Source: Blastococcus tunisiensis
GTDB taxonomy: Bacteria; Actinomycetota; Actinomycetes; Mycobacteriales; Geodermatophilaceae
NCBI RefSeq assembly: GCF_900112815.1
Contig: NZ_FOND01000019.1
Span: 1-64,000, forward strand
Reading direction: 5' to 3'
DNA length: 64,000 nt
Shown here: piece by piece, positions 7,614-18,903 of the stretch
How the letters are laid out: the number at the start of each line of letters is the position of its first letter
How positions within the stretch are numbered: the first letter of the stretch is position 1
Translations under genes and position numbers: made by a program
The notes under the pieces: model-generated
What the model was told of the DNA's origin: nothing
Database searches by the model: none
Seen by the model: the letters and a program-made list of their open reading frames with translations, nothing else

Positions 7614-9378
7614 TCAGTGGTCGACCCGCGCGGTGCCCCGCCGGAGCGCGAGGCCGTCGAGGAGCAGGCCGGTGGCGAGCACGGCACCGACCCCTTCGCC
7701 GGCGCGCAGCCGCAGGTCCAGCAGCGGCTCGCAGCCCAGGTGCTCGAGGACGAGCGCGTGCCCGCACTCGCGGCTCCGCTGACCTGCGACCAGGCAGGCC
7801 TGGACGGCGGGTTCGAGCTGCACCGCAACGAGGGCCGCGAGCGAGACCGCGAAGCCGTCGAGGACGACGACCGCGCGCGCCTCCGCCGCCCCCCACGCGA
7901 CCCCCGTGAGCACCGCCAGTTCGGGACCCCCGAGCTCGGCCAGGGTGAGCAGTGGGTCCTCGCCCAGCATCGGGTGCGGCCGGCGCGCTCGCGCAACGGC
8001 GGCGGACACCACGTTGCGCTTACGGTCGAGCATGGCCGCGTCCGCGCCGGATCCGAGACCGACCACCGCGGCAGCGTCGGCACCGAGCAGCCCGCAGGCC
8101 AGGGCGGCCGCCACCGTCGTGTTGGCGACGCCGACCTCCCCGAGCGCGACGATGCCGGCAGAGCCGACGTCCCGCCCCAGCCGGCGTCCGACCTCGACCA
8201 GGTCGCGGGTGTCGGCGACCGTCATCGCCGGCGTGTGCACGAGGTCGCCGCGGGGTCCCGCCGGACGCAGCGCCGTAGCGCCGTAGCGCCGGGAACGGGT
8301 GCCCCGGCCACGCCCGCGTCGACGATCCGCAGCTCCAGGCCGACCGATCCGGCCGCGACGGCGCCGAGCGAGGTCCCGTGGACAGCGGCATCCAGCACGT
8401 CCCGGCTGACCGACGAGCTGTAGGGAGAGACCTCGTGCGCCGCGACGGGATGATCCGCGGCGGCCAGCACGAGCACCCCCCCGTCGGCGGAGCCCCGGCC
8501 CAGGGCGACGACACGGTCGACCGCCCGGTCCAGCACCCCCAGGGAGCCGGGCACGGTGAGCAGCCGGTCGGCGTGGTCCCGGGCACCGACCACCGCGGGC
8601 TGGTCGGGCGCGCGCAGCCGGGACGGCGGCGCGGGCGGCGCACCGTCGTTGTCGGGCCACCGGTCGGCGAGCACGACAGCGCTCAACGGGAGCCGCCGCG
8701 ACCAGCCGGCGCGTTCCAGCCCAGGCGTCGGCGGGCGCTCGTCGGGCCAGCCGAGGCACAGCCAGCCCAGGTGACCACCCCGTCCGGCAGACCGAGCAGC
8801 GCGGCCAGGTCCTCCGGGCGGAAGAGGGTGACCCAGCCGACCCCCAGCCCCTCCGCGCGGGCGGCCAGCCACAGGTTCTGGATGGCGGCGGCACAGCTCC
8901 ACAGGTCGGCGTCGGGGAAGGTGGCCCGGCCGAGGACCCCCGCGGCAGGGGTGCGCCGGTCGCAGCAGACGACCACGCCCAGCGGGGCCTCGCGCACCCC
9001 CTCCAGCTGCAGGTCAAGCAGCCTGCGGGCCGCGTCCTCCTCCAGCAGCGCGGCCTGCCTCAGCCGCTCCCGATCGGTGAGCAGCGCCGCCCGGTCGCGC
9101 AGCTCCGGATCGCGGACGAGCAGGAACCGCCACGGCTGGCTGTGCCCGACCGAGGGCGCCGCATGCGCGGCACCGAGGACCCGCTGCAGCACATCGCCGG
9201 GAACCGGGTCGGGACGGAACCGGCGGACGTCGCGGCGGGCTGCGATCGCCTCGTACAGTCCGGCCCGGGCGTCCGGCGCCAGTGCCCAGCCGGCGGGGTC
9301 GGCGGCCCGCTCGGAGGCCGCCGACCCGTCGCCGACGAGCGGCACCGGGCGAGGCCACATCCGTTCGTCCGCTGTCAT
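7614..9378 (-). pseudogene. bluB-cobT: bluB-cobT fusion, broken by two frameshifts
   Basis: Three reading frames together spell a fused 5,6-dimethylbenzimidazole synthase (BluB) and nicotinate-nucleotide:DMB phosphoribosyltransferase (CobT). BluB begins at ATG 9378 with RRDVRRFRPDPVP and SVGHSQPWRF; after LGLPDGVV near 8771 the frame must shift to give LGWLCLGWPDERP. CobT then follows in that frame (LLTVPGSLGVLDRA, LAAADHPVAAHEVSP) until 8285, where it must shift again to give LRPAGPRGDL, GEVGVANTT and LRAGEGVGA. The first break fits loss of one C from CCC; the second is an exact 8-bp tandem duplication. As read, translation stops at 8683 after 231 residues. It lies four bases behind thiC. 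An intact separate cobT lies at 32830, so mainly BluB activity would be lost. Confidence 0.88.
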
Positions 9379-9382
9379 GGAG

Positions 9383-11222
<1,840 letters not shown>

Positions 11223-11331
11223 GCGGTCAGCAGCCTAACCCTCTGGGACAGACCCGTTCCCCGCAGCTGGTGACCCCCCTGCCAGGAGCCCACCGACCCG
11301 CGCCCGGCACTGGCCTACGCTGCGTTCCACC

Positions 11332-11883
11332 ATGACCGGCCCGCTCACCCTGCTGCTCGTCCGCCACGGGCAGAGCGAGTGGAACGCCGCCGGGTTGATG
11401 CAGGGCCAGACGCCGCACCCGCCGCTGACCGCGCTCGGCCAGGCCCAGGCGGCGACGGTCGCACAGGAACTTGCCGCCCTGCGGCCGGGGGCGCTGGTCT
11501 CCAGCGACCTGCTTCGCGCCACGCAGACCGCCCGGCACTGCGCCCGCTCCACCGGCCTGCCGTTCTCCACCTCCTCGGAGCTGCGCGAACAGGGTTACGG
11601 CGTCCTCGAGGGCCGCCCGTCCCGGGAGTTGTGGGACCTCGTGGACTGGACCGACCCGCACTGGGCGGCCGAGGGCGGAGAAAGCCTGGCGCAGCTGCAC
11701 CGGCGGGTGTCGGTCTACCTCGGGCAGCTGGCCGCCGAGCCACCGGCCGACGTCGTGGCGCTGGTCACCCACGGAGACACGATCCGGGCGGCCCAGGCGG
11801 TCGTCTGCGGGCTCGGGCCCGAGGCCATGCCTGCGGTCACCCCGCCCAACGGCTCGGTAACCCGGCTGCAGCTGCGCTCATGA
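11332..11883 (+). CDS. Histidine phosphatase family protein (CobC-type alpha-ribazole phosphatase candidate)
   Basis: A 183-residue phosphoglycerate-mutase-fold protein. The phospho-acceptor motif LVRHGQSEWN is at residues 9-18, the SSDLLRATQTA arm at about 58, the conserved glutamate near EGRPSREL, and the second catalytic histidine in LVTHGDTIRA near 145. The family ranges from mutases to phosphatases. A four-base overlap with cobU points to alpha-ribazole-5'-phosphate phosphatase in nucleotide loop assembly, but the call rests on context. A general phosphatase role cannot be excluded. Confidence 0.8.
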   Translation: MTGPLTLLLVRHGQSEWNAAGLMQGQTPHPPLTALGQAQAATVAQELAALRPGALVSSDLLRATQTARHCARSTGLPFSTSSELREQGYGVLEGRPSRELWDLVDWTDPHWAAEGGESLAQLHRRVSVYLGQLAAEPPADVVALVTHGDTIRAAQAVVCGLGPEAMPAVTPPNGSVTRLQLRS

Positions 11884-12401
11884 GCCGGGTCCTGGTCCTC
11901 GGCGGCTCCCGTTCGGGCAAGTCCGCGCACGCAGAGGCGCTGCTGGCGGGACGCCTCGACGTCACATACCTGGCGACGTCCGCCCCCTCCGGCGACGACC
12001 CCGAATGGGCCGCGCGGATCGCGGCCCACCGTGCCCGCCGGCCGGCGTCGTGGACGACGGTCGAGACGACGGCGCCCTCGGACCTGCTGCGTGGAGGCAC
12101 GGTCCTCGTCGACAGCGTGACCACCTGGGTCGCCGCTCTGATGGACGAGAGCGGCGTCTGGGGCGACGAGCCCGGCGCCGGGGAACGGCTGGCCGCCCGG
12201 TGCGACGCCCTGGTCGACGCCTGGACGACGACCTCGGCCCACGTCGTCGCGGTGAGCGACGAAGTGGGGCTGGGCGTGGTCCCGGAGACCCGCTCCGGCC
12301 GGAAGTTCCGCGACGCCCTCGGAGCGGTCAACCAGCGGCTGGCCGGCAGCGCGGACGAGGTGTGGTTCGTCGTCGCCGGCCTTCCCCAACGCCTGCGATG
12401 A
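11880..12401 (+). CDS. cobU: Adenosylcobinamide kinase / guanylyltransferase
   Basis: A 173-residue P-loop enzyme that phosphorylates adenosylcobinamide and transfers GMP to it. Marks are the Walker A GGSRSGKSAHAE at residues 8-19, TYLATSAPS, the RPASWTTVE segment, VDSVTTWVAALM, and VSDEVGLGVVPET with FRDALGAVNQRLA near the C-terminus. Its ATG overlaps the phosphatase stop by four bases and its stop overlaps cobS by four bases. The three genes form a nucleotide-loop operon. Confidence 0.96.
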   Translation: MSRVLVLGGSRSGKSAHAEALLAGRLDVTYLATSAPSGDDPEWAARIAAHRARRPASWTTVETTAPSDLLRGGTVLVDSVTTWVAALMDESGVWGDEPGAGERLAARCDALVDAWTTTSAHVVAVSDEVGLGVVPETRSGRKFRDALGAVNQRLAGSADEVWFVVAGLPQRLR

Positions 12402-13153
12402 GGTGGACCGGGCCGCTCGAGTCCGCCGCGCTGCTGACCGTGTTTCCCGTACCGGCCCGGGCGGCGGCCTCGACGCGGGGCGTCCTGCCCTGGGCGCCGC
12501 TGATCGGTCTGGCCCTGGGCGGGGCCGCCGCCGGCGCGGCCGTTCTGGGCGACCGGTGGGTGTCCCCCACCGTCGGTGCGGTGCTCGCCGTCGCGGTCCT
12601 GGCGGTCCTGACCCGCGGGCTGCACCTGGACGGGCTGGCCGACACCGCCGACGGACTCGGTCCGCTGCGAGGACGGGAACGAGCCCTGCAGGTCATGCGG
12701 CAGGGCGACGTCGGCCCGTTCGGCGTCGTCACGCTCGTGCTGGTCCTGCTCCTCCAGGTCGCCTGCCTGGCCGCGCTGGCGGCTGCCGACGGCGGCTGGC
12801 TCCCGCTCTGGGTGGCGGTCGTCACCGGGCGCCTGGCGATGGCCCGGACGGGCCTCCCCGGCGTGCCGGTCGCGGAGGGTTCCTCGCTCGGGCGCACCGT
12901 GGCCGGCACCGTCTCGCCGCCGTGGCTCACGGGCTGCGCGCTCACCGCCGCCGCCCTGATCGCAGTCGCCACCGGCGGGGAACTGTTGCGCGCTGCTCAG
13001 CTCGCCGGCTGCGCCGTCGCCGGCCTGCTCGCCGCCGAACTCCTGTTCCGCCGGGCGCGGCGCCGGCTGGGCGGCGTCAACGGTGACGTCATGGGCGCGA
13101 TGGGCGAGATCGCGACGACGGCGACGGTCTTGGCCGCCGCCGTCGTCCTCTGA
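12398..13153 (+). CDS. cobS: Adenosylcobinamide-GDP ribazoletransferase
   Basis: A 251-residue polytopic membrane enzyme that condenses adenosylcobinamide-GDP with alpha-ribazole (phosphate) to give cobalamin (phosphate). Marks are LLTVFPVP near the N-terminus, the catalytic LHLDGLADTADGL near residue 75, and the RQGDVGPFGV segment near 102, with several hydrophobic helices after it. It ends seven bases from the convergent cobN. Its usual companion cobT is not here in working form; the neighbouring fused copy is broken and an intact copy is 20 kb away. Confidence 0.95.
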   Translation: MRWTGPLESAALLTVFPVPARAAASTRGVLPWAPLIGLALGGAAAGAAVLGDRWVSPTVGAVLAVAVLAVLTRGLHLDGLADTADGLGPLRGRERALQVMRQGDVGPFGVVTLVLVLLLQVACLAALAAADGGWLPLWVAVVTGRLAMARTGLPGVPVAEGSSLGRTVAGTVSPPWLTGCALTAAALIAVATGGELLRAAQLAGCAVAGLLAAELLFRRARRRLGGVNGDVMGAMGEIATTATVLAAAVVL

Positions 13154-13160
13154 GCCCGGG

Positions 13161-16100
13161 TCAGGACGAGGGGACCCGCTGGGCGGGGGTGTCTCCGCCC
13201 TCGAGGTCGCCCTCGGTGTCGAGGTAGGCCTGCTGCAGCCCGGCGAGCAGGGCCGGGTCCGGCTCGGCCCACATCTTCCGGTCGACCGCCTCCAGCAGCC
13301 GCTCGGCGATGCCGTGCAGCGCCCACGGATTCGACGTCTCCAGGAACTGGCGGTTCTCCGGGTCCAGCACGTAAGTCTCCGCGAGCTTCTCGTACATCCA
13401 GTCGGCGACGACGCCCGTGGTGGCGTCGTAGCCGAACAGGTAGTCGACGGTCGCGGCGAGCTCGAAGGCGCCCTTGTAGCCGTGCCGGCGCATCGCGGCC
13501 AGCCACTTGGGGTTGACCACCCGGGCCCGGAACACCCGGGAGGTCTCCTCGACCAGCGATCGGGTCTTCACCTGCTCGGGGCGCGTGGAGTCGCCGATGT
13601 AGGCCGCCGGCGCCGTCCCGGTCAGCGCGCGAACGGTCGCGACCATCCCGCCGTGGTACTGGAAGTAGTCGTCGGAGTCGGCGATGTCGTGCTCGCGGGT
13701 GTCGATGTTCTTGGCCGCCACCGCGATCCGCTTGTAGGCGGTCTCCATGTCCGGCCGGGCGTTGACGCCGTCCAGCCCGCGGCCGTAGGCGTAGCTGCCC
13801 CACACCGCGTAGACCTCGGCCAGGTCGGCGTCCCCCCGCCAGTTGCGGGAGTCGATCAGCGACAGCAGGCCGGCCCCGTAGGCGCCCGGCTTGGAGCCGA
13901 ACACCCGGGTGGTGGCCCGCCGCCGGTCGCCGTGCGTCGCCTCGTCCGCGTCGACATGTGCCTTGACGAAGTTCTCGTCGTCGGACTCGGGGAGCGCGGC
14001 CACCAGGGTCACCGCGTCGTCCAACATGGTGACCACGTGCGGGAAGGCGTCGCGGAAGAAGCCGCTGATCCGGACGGTGACGTCGATCCGCGGCCGGCCG
14101 AGCTCGGACAGCGGGATCGGCTCCAGGCCTGTCACCCGGCGGGACGCGTCGTCCCAGACCGGGCGGACGCCGAGCAGCGCGAGCACCTCCGCGATGTCGT
14201 CGCCCGAGGTGCGCATCGCCGACGTGCCCCACACAGACAGCCCGACCGAGCGCGGATGCTCCCCGTGGTCGGTGACGTAGCGCTCGACCAGCGACTCGGC
14301 CATGGCCTGCCCGGTCTCCCAGGCCAGCCGGGAGGGGATGGCACGGGGGTCGACGGAGTAGAAGTTCCGTCCGGTCGGCAACACGTTGACCAGCCCGCGC
14401 AGGGGGGACCCGGAAGGCCCGGCCGGCACGTATCCGCCCTCCAGGGCGTGCAGGGTCATGCCCAGCTCGTCGGTGGTGCGCTCCAGCCGGGGCACCACCT
14501 CGTCGACGGCGAACCGCAGGACGGCGGCGACCGCGTCGTCGTCCCGTCCCAGCACGTCGCCGACGACGAGCGGCACGGCCTCGGGCGTCCAGCCACGCTC
14601 CTCCATGCCGGCCACCAGGGCGGCGGCCTGGGCCTCCACCGCGTCGGTGGCGTGCAGCCCGGCGGTGCCGTCCTCGGTCAGGCCGAGCGCCTCGCGCAGG
14701 CCGGGAAGCGCCACGGCGCCGCCCCAGATCTGCCGGGCGCGCAGCATCGCCAGCACCAGGTCGACCCGGTTCGCACCGCTCGGCGGGCTGCCCAGCACGT
14801 GCAGCCCGTCGCGGATCTGCGAGTCCTTGATCTCGCACAGCCAGCCGTCCACGTGCAGGATCAGCTCGTCGAACTCGGCGTCGTGCGGCCGGTCGGCCAG
14901 CCCCAGGTCGTGGTCGAGCTTGGCGGCCTGGATCAGCGTCCAGATCTGCTGGCGGACGGCGGGCAGCTTCGCCGGGTCCATCGCGGCGATGTTGGCGTGC
15001 TCGTCGAGCAACTGCTCCAGCCGGGCGATGTCGCCGTAGGAGTCGGCGCGGGCCATCGGCGGTACCAGGTGGTCGACCAGCGTGGCGTGCGCGCGACGCT
15101 TGGCCTGAGTGCCCTCGCCGGGGTCGTTGACCAGGAACGGATAGACCAGCGGCAGATCGCCGAGCGCGGCGTCCGGCCCGCAGGCCGCCGACATGCCGAC
15201 GGTCTTGCCGGGCAGCCATTCCAGGTTACCGTGCTTGCCCACGTGCACCATCGCGTGCGCCCCGAAGGAGCTCCGCAGCCACCAGTAGGCGGCCAGATAG
15301 TGGTGGGACGGCGGCAGGTCGGGGTCGTGGTAGATCGCGATCGGGTTCTCCCCGAAGCCGCGGGGCGGCTGGACCATCACCACGACGTTCCCGGCCCGCA
15401 GTGCGGCGAAGACGATCGCGCCGTCGGTCTCGTCGACGAACAGCGAGCCGGGCGCCTGGCCCCAGTGCTCCTCCATCGCCTCCCGCAGGTCGGCCGGCAG
15501 GGTCTCGAAGAAGGCGCGGTACTCGGCGGCCGGGATGCGGACCCCGCTGCCCTCGACCTGTTCGAGGGTGAGCCAGTCGGCGTCCTGCCCGCCGGCGGCG
15601 ATCAGGGCGTGCACCAACGCGTCGCCGTCGAGGTCGGCGACTCCGGGCAGCGCGTCGGGGCCGTCGAACGGGCCGATGTCGTAGCCCTGCCCGGCCATCG
15701 CGGCCAGCAGCCGGACGACCGACGCCGGGGTGTCCAGGCCCACGGCGTTGCCGATGCGGGCGTGCTTGGTCGGGTAGGCGCTCAGCATCACGACGATCCG
15801 GCGCTCAGCCGGCGGGGTGTGCCGCAGCCGGGCATGCGCGACGGCAGTCCCGGCGACGCGCGACGCGCGCTCGGGGTCGGCGACGTACTGGGTGAGGCCG
15901 TCGGCGTCGGTTTCCTTGAAGGAGAACGGCACGCTGATCAGCCGGCCGTCGAACTCGGGGATGGCGACCTGGTTGCCGACGTCGAGCGGGGACAGCCCGT
16001 CGTCGTTCGCGGCCCAGACCTCGCGGCTGCTGGTCAGGCACAGGCCCTGGATCACCGGGATGTCGAGGGCGGCCAGTTCGCCCACGTCCCAGGCGCCGTC

Positions 16101-16796
16101 GTCACCTCCTGCCTGCGCGGCGGCGGGGCGGGAGCCGCCCGCGGCGAGCACGGTGACCACCATGGCGTCGGCGGCGCGCAGCGTCTCGAGCAGACCCGGG
16201 TCGACGGTGCGGAGGCTGGCGGTGAAGACGGGCAGCGCCTGACCGCCGGCGTCCTCGATCGCGGCGCATAGCGCCTCGACGAACGCGGTGTTCCCGGCCA
16301 GGTGATGGGCGCGGTAGTACAGGACGGCGACCGTGGGGCCGTTCGTCGTCCGTGCGTCCCGGGACAGCACGCCCCAGTCGGGAGCGACCGTCGGCGGGTC
16401 GAAGCCCTCACCGGTCAGCAGCACGGTGTCGGAGAGGAAGCGGCGCAGCTGGGTGAGGTTCTCCGGGCCGCCCTGCGCCAGGTAGCCGTGCGCCTCCGTG
16501 GCGACGCCCATCGGCACGGTGGAGAGCTCCATCAGCTCGGCGTCGGGTACCTGCTCGCCGCCCAGGATGACTACCGGCGCGGCGCCGGCCACCAACGGCG
16601 CAAGCATCTCCTCGTACTGGCGCCGCACCCCGAGGATGCGAACGACGACCAGGGCGCTGCCCTCGACCAGTGCGGCGATGCCGGCCTCGTCGAGCCGCGC
16701 CGGGTTGCCGAGCCGCCAGCCCCCGCCGCTGGCCCGGGCCGAGAGCAGATCGGTGTCGCTGGTGGACAGCATGGTGAATTCGGGCTGGTCGCTCAA
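13161..16796 (-). CDS. cobN: Cobaltochelatase large subunit
   Basis: A 1211-residue ATP-dependent cobaltochelatase subunit that inserts cobalt into hydrogenobyrinic a,c-diamide. The CobN/BchH family is recognised from VLYYRAHHLAGNT (residue ~165), MLSAYPTKHARIGNAVGLDTPAS (shorter pieces quoted by eye), VHVGKHGNLEWLPGK, and DAFPHVVTMLDDAV. Length is usual for actinobacterial CobN. TTG 16796 is preferred since GAGG lies about eight bases upstream; ATG 16772 is an alternative. It stands alone behind a cobalamin riboswitch and needs the ChlI-ChlD fusion at 27325 as its AAA+ partner. Confidence 0.96.
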   Translation of the reverse strand: MSDQPEFTMLSTSDTDLLSARASGGGWRLGNPARLDEAGIAALVEGSALVVVRILGVRRQYEEMLAPLVAGAAPVVILGGEQVPDAELMELSTVPMGVATEAHGYLAQGGPENLTQLRRFLSDTVLLTGEGFDPPTVAPDWGVLSRDARTTNGPTVAVLYYRAHHLAGNTAFVEALCAAIEDAGGQALPVFTASLRTVDPGLLETLRAADAMVVTVLAAGGSRPAAAQAGGDDGAWDVGELAALDIPVIQGLCLTSSREVWAANDDGLSPLDVGNQVAIPEFDGRLISVPFSFKETDADGLTQYVADPERASRVAGTAVAHARLRHTPPAERRIVVMLSAYPTKHARIGNAVGLDTPASVVRLLAAMAGQGYDIGPFDGPDALPGVADLDGDALVHALIAAGGQDADWLTLEQVEGSGVRIPAAEYRAFFETLPADLREAMEEHWGQAPGSLFVDETDGAIVFAALRAGNVVVMVQPPRGFGENPIAIYHDPDLPPSHHYLAAYWWLRSSFGAHAMVHVGKHGNLEWLPGKTVGMSAACGPDAALGDLPLVYPFLVNDPGEGTQAKRRAHATLVDHLVPPMARADSYGDIARLEQLLDEHANIAAMDPAKLPAVRQQIWTLIQAAKLDHDLGLADRPHDAEFDELILHVDGWLCEIKDSQIRDGLHVLGSPPSGANRVDLVLAMLRARQIWGGAVALPGLREALGLTEDGTAGLHATDAVEAQAAALVAGMEERGWTPEAVPLVVGDVLGRDDDAVAAVLRFAVDEVVPRLERTTDELGMTLHALEGGYVPAGPSGSPLRGLVNVLPTGRNFYSVDPRAIPSRLAWETGQAMAESLVERYVTDHGEHPRSVGLSVWGTSAMRTSGDDIAEVLALLGVRPVWDDASRRVTGLEPIPLSELGRPRIDVTVRISGFFRDAFPHVVTMLDDAVTLVAALPESDDENFVKAHVDADEATHGDRRRATTRVFGSKPGAYGAGLLSLIDSRNWRGDADLAEVYAVWGSYAYGRGLDGVNARPDMETAYKRIAVAAKNIDTREHDIADSDDYFQYHGGMVATVRALTGTAPAAYIGDSTRPEQVKTRSLVEETSRVFRARVVNPKWLAAMRRHGYKGAFELAATVDYLFGYDATTGVVADWMYEKLAETYVLDPENRQFLETSNPWALHGIAERLLEAVDRKMWAEPDPALLAGLQQAYLDTEGDLEGGDTPAQRVPSS

Positions 16797-16837
16797 CGCG
16801 CTACCTCACTCGGGGTCCGCGCCCCGGGTCGTCGGGC

Positions 16838-16962
16838 ACGGCAGCCGGAGTGTCTGGCTCGCCCGGTTCTCGGGCTCACAGTGGCGGGACCGCGCCGGGC
16901 TTTCACCGGCTTCCTCGCTGCACTGCCGTGATGAGCCAGACGCTACCGCCCCGGCCGGCGCT
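16838..16962 (-). promoter_or_regulatory. Cobalamin riboswitch upstream of cobN
   Basis: On the minus strand: GAGGAAGCCGGTGAAAGCCC, then GGTCCCGCCACTGTGAG with the B12 box (plus-strand 16879-16885), then GAGCCAGACACTCC. A perfect 9-bp outer stem forms between 16933-16941 and 16852-16860 (GTCTGGCTC/GAGCCAGAC). It is shorter than the other two cobalamin switches in the window, with a reduced middle arm. It should repress cobN. Confidence 0.92.
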
Positions 16963-17101
16963 CTCCACCGGCCTCGGGTCGACCGCGCTCCTCGACCGGC
17001 CGCGGGTCGACCGCGCTCCTCGACCGGCCGAGGCTCCCGCTCGGTGCCGGGCCCCGCGCCGGGGCAGAGGACCGAGGGCAGGAAGTAGCCTCGCCAGCGC
17101 C

Positions 17102-18283
17102 ATGACTTCCGGAACGACCGCAGCCCTCCCTACCCGCGACCGGGTCGACGCCTGCCCGGGGGCAGTGCAGACGCATGCCGCGGCCGACGGCCCGCTGGCC
17201 CGGGTCCGGGTCCCCGGTGGAGCACTCTCGGGAGCGCAGTTCCGGGTGCTGGCCCGGGCCGCCGTGGAATTCGGCGACGGCACTCTCGAACTCACCAGCC
17301 GCGGCAACGTCCAACTTCGCGGGTTGACAGCGGGCACGGGGGCGGAGTTGGGCGAGCGGCTCGCCGCCGCCGGTCTGCTGCCCAGCGCCACCCACGAGCG
17401 GGTGCGCAACGTGCTGGCCAGCACGCTGACCGGCCGGGCGGGCGGGCTGCTCGACGTCCGGCGGTGGGTCGCGGCGTTCGATGCCGGGCTGTGTGCCGAC
17501 CCGGCGCTCGCGGACCTCCCCGGCCGCTTCCTCGCCACCTTCGACGACGGTCGCGGCGACGTCGCCGGCCTCGGCGGCGACGTCGGGTTGCTCGCCCTCG
17601 GTCCAGCCTCGGCGGCCCTGCTGCTCGGCGGTACGGACACCGGGCTGCGCACGACGCCGGAGGACGCGGTCGGCCTGGCCCTCGCCGCGGCGCGCGCCTT
17701 CCTCGCCGAGCGTGCCGAGCAGGGCGGCACCGCCTGGCGTCTGACCGAGCTGGCGGACGGCGTCGAGCGGGTCGCCGCCCGGCTACCGGGCTCCCGCACA
17801 GAGCCGGTTCGCGTCCCCACGGCCCCGGACATCGGCCCCGCCGGGGAATTCGCCCAGAACGACGGGCGGACGGCGCTGGTCGCCGTCGTCCCACTGGGGC
17901 GGCTGACCGCCGATCAGTCCGACCTCCTCGCCGAAACGGCAAACGAGCTGCAGGTCACGCCGTGGCGCGGCGTGGTCCTCCCCGACCTTCCCGACGCGTC
18001 GGCGGCCGCCGCGCTCGCCGGCGCGGGGCTGGTGGTCGACCGCGGCAGCCCGTGGCTACGGGTCACCGCCTGCGCCGGTCTGCCCGGCTGCGCGAAGTCC
18101 CGGGCCGACGTCCGGACGGACGCGGCCGCTGCCGTCGCCGTCGGAACCCTCCCCGCGGACGGCGCACGGCAGCACTGGGCGGGGTGCGAGCGCCGCTGCG
18201 GCCGTCCGCGGGGCGCCGTCGTGGACGTCATCGCGACAGGCGCCGGCTACAGGATCGAAGTACACCGAGTCGAGAAGAGCTGA
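17102..18283 (+). CDS. cobG: Precorrin-3B synthase (CobG-type)
   Basis: A 393-residue protein of the nitrite/sulfite reductase ferredoxin-like family. It has the [11 protein letters not shown] motif near residue 60 and C-terminal cysteines for a 4Fe-4S cluster in [14 protein letters not shown] and HWAGCERRC. CobG hydroxylates precorrin-3A at C20 using oxygen, which marks the aerobic pathway. The start is the ATG at 17102; the frame is open upstream through the cobN riboswitch but without coding character. Its stop overlaps the cobH ATG by one base, so cobG-cobH-cobIJ is one operon. Confidence 0.9.
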   Translation: MTSGTTAALPTRDRVDACPGAVQTHAAADGPLARVRVPGGALSGAQFRVLARAAVEFGDGTLELTSRGNVQLRGLTAGTGAELGERLAAAGLLPSATHERVRNVLASTLTGRAGGLLDVRRWVAAFDAGLCADPALADLPGRFLATFDDGRGDVAGLGGDVGLLALGPASAALLLGGTDTGLRTTPEDAVGLALAAARAFLAERAEQGGTAWRLTELADGVERVAARLPGSRTEPVRVPTAPDIGPAGEFAQNDGRTALVAVVPLGRLTADQSDLLAETANELQVTPWRGVVLPDLPDASAAAALAGAGLVVDRGSPWLRVTACAGLPGCAKSRADVRTDAAAAVAVGTLPADGARQHWAGCERRCGRPRGAVVDVIATGAGYRIEVHRVEKS

Positions 18284-18903
18284 TGTACGAGTACGAAAAG
18301 GACGGCGCCGCGATCTACCGGCAGTCGTTCGCCACCATTCGCCGCGAGGCTCACCTCAGCCGGTTCCCGGCCGACATGGCGCAGGTCGTGGTCCGGATGA
18401 TCCACGCCTGCGGTCAGGTCGACCTCGTCGACGACGTCGCCTTCTCCCCCGCCGTCGTCGAGCGTGCCCGCGAAGCGCTGGACGCCGGGGCGCCGGTGCT
18501 CTGCGATGCGCAGATGGTCGCGTCCGGGGTCACTCGCCGGCGGCTGCCGAAGGACAACGACGTGGTCTGCACCCTGAACGATCCGCGCACCCCCGCGCTG
18601 GCCGCCGAGCTCGGCACCACTCGCACCGCCGCGGCACTGGAGCTGTGGGGCGACCGGCTCGACGGCGCGGTCGTCGCCATCGGCAACGCACCCACCGCGC
18701 TGTTCCACCTGCTTGAGATGGTCGCCGCCGGAGCACCCCGGCCCGCCGCCGTTCTCGGCATCCCCGTGGGCTTCATCGGTGCCGCGGAGTCCAAGGAGGC
18801 ACTCGCCGCCTCCGACCTCGAGTTCCTGGTCGTCCGCGGACGACGCGGCGGCAGCGCCGTCACCGCGGCCGCGGTCAATGCGATCGCGAGCGACGTCGAA
18901 TGA
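18283..18903 (+). CDS. cobH: Precorrin-8X methylmutase
   Basis: A 206-residue enzyme that moves the C11 methyl to C12 to form hydrogenobyrinic acid. Marks are the SFATIRREA motif with the catalytic region near residue 17, [10 protein letters not shown] with the conserved His near 43, [13 protein letters not shown] near 73, [14 protein letters not shown] near 145 and [14 protein letters not shown] near 165. It begins one base inside the cobG stop and overlaps cobIJ by four bases. Confidence 0.97.
   Translation: MYEYEKDGAAIYRQSFATIRREAHLSRFPADMAQVVVRMIHACGQVDLVDDVAFSPAVVERAREALDAGAPVLCDAQMVASGVTRRRLPKDNDVVCTLNDPRTPALAAELGTTRTAAALELWGDRLDGAVVAIGNAPTALFHLLEMVAAGAPRPAAVLGIPVGFIGAAESKEALAASDLEFLVVRGRRGGSAVTAAAVNAIASDVE

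Noticed and set aside
7614-9378. Programmed frameshifting in bluB-cobT
   Set aside because: The second break is an exact 8-bp duplication and the first a lost base in a C-run, neither with a slippery heptamer plus pseudoknot; mutation or assembly error is simpler.
13083-16271. A 1062-codon open frame antisense to cobN
   Set aside because: High GC keeps antisense frames open; its composition (Val/Gly/Arg/His-rich, no domain) mirrors the cobN codons.
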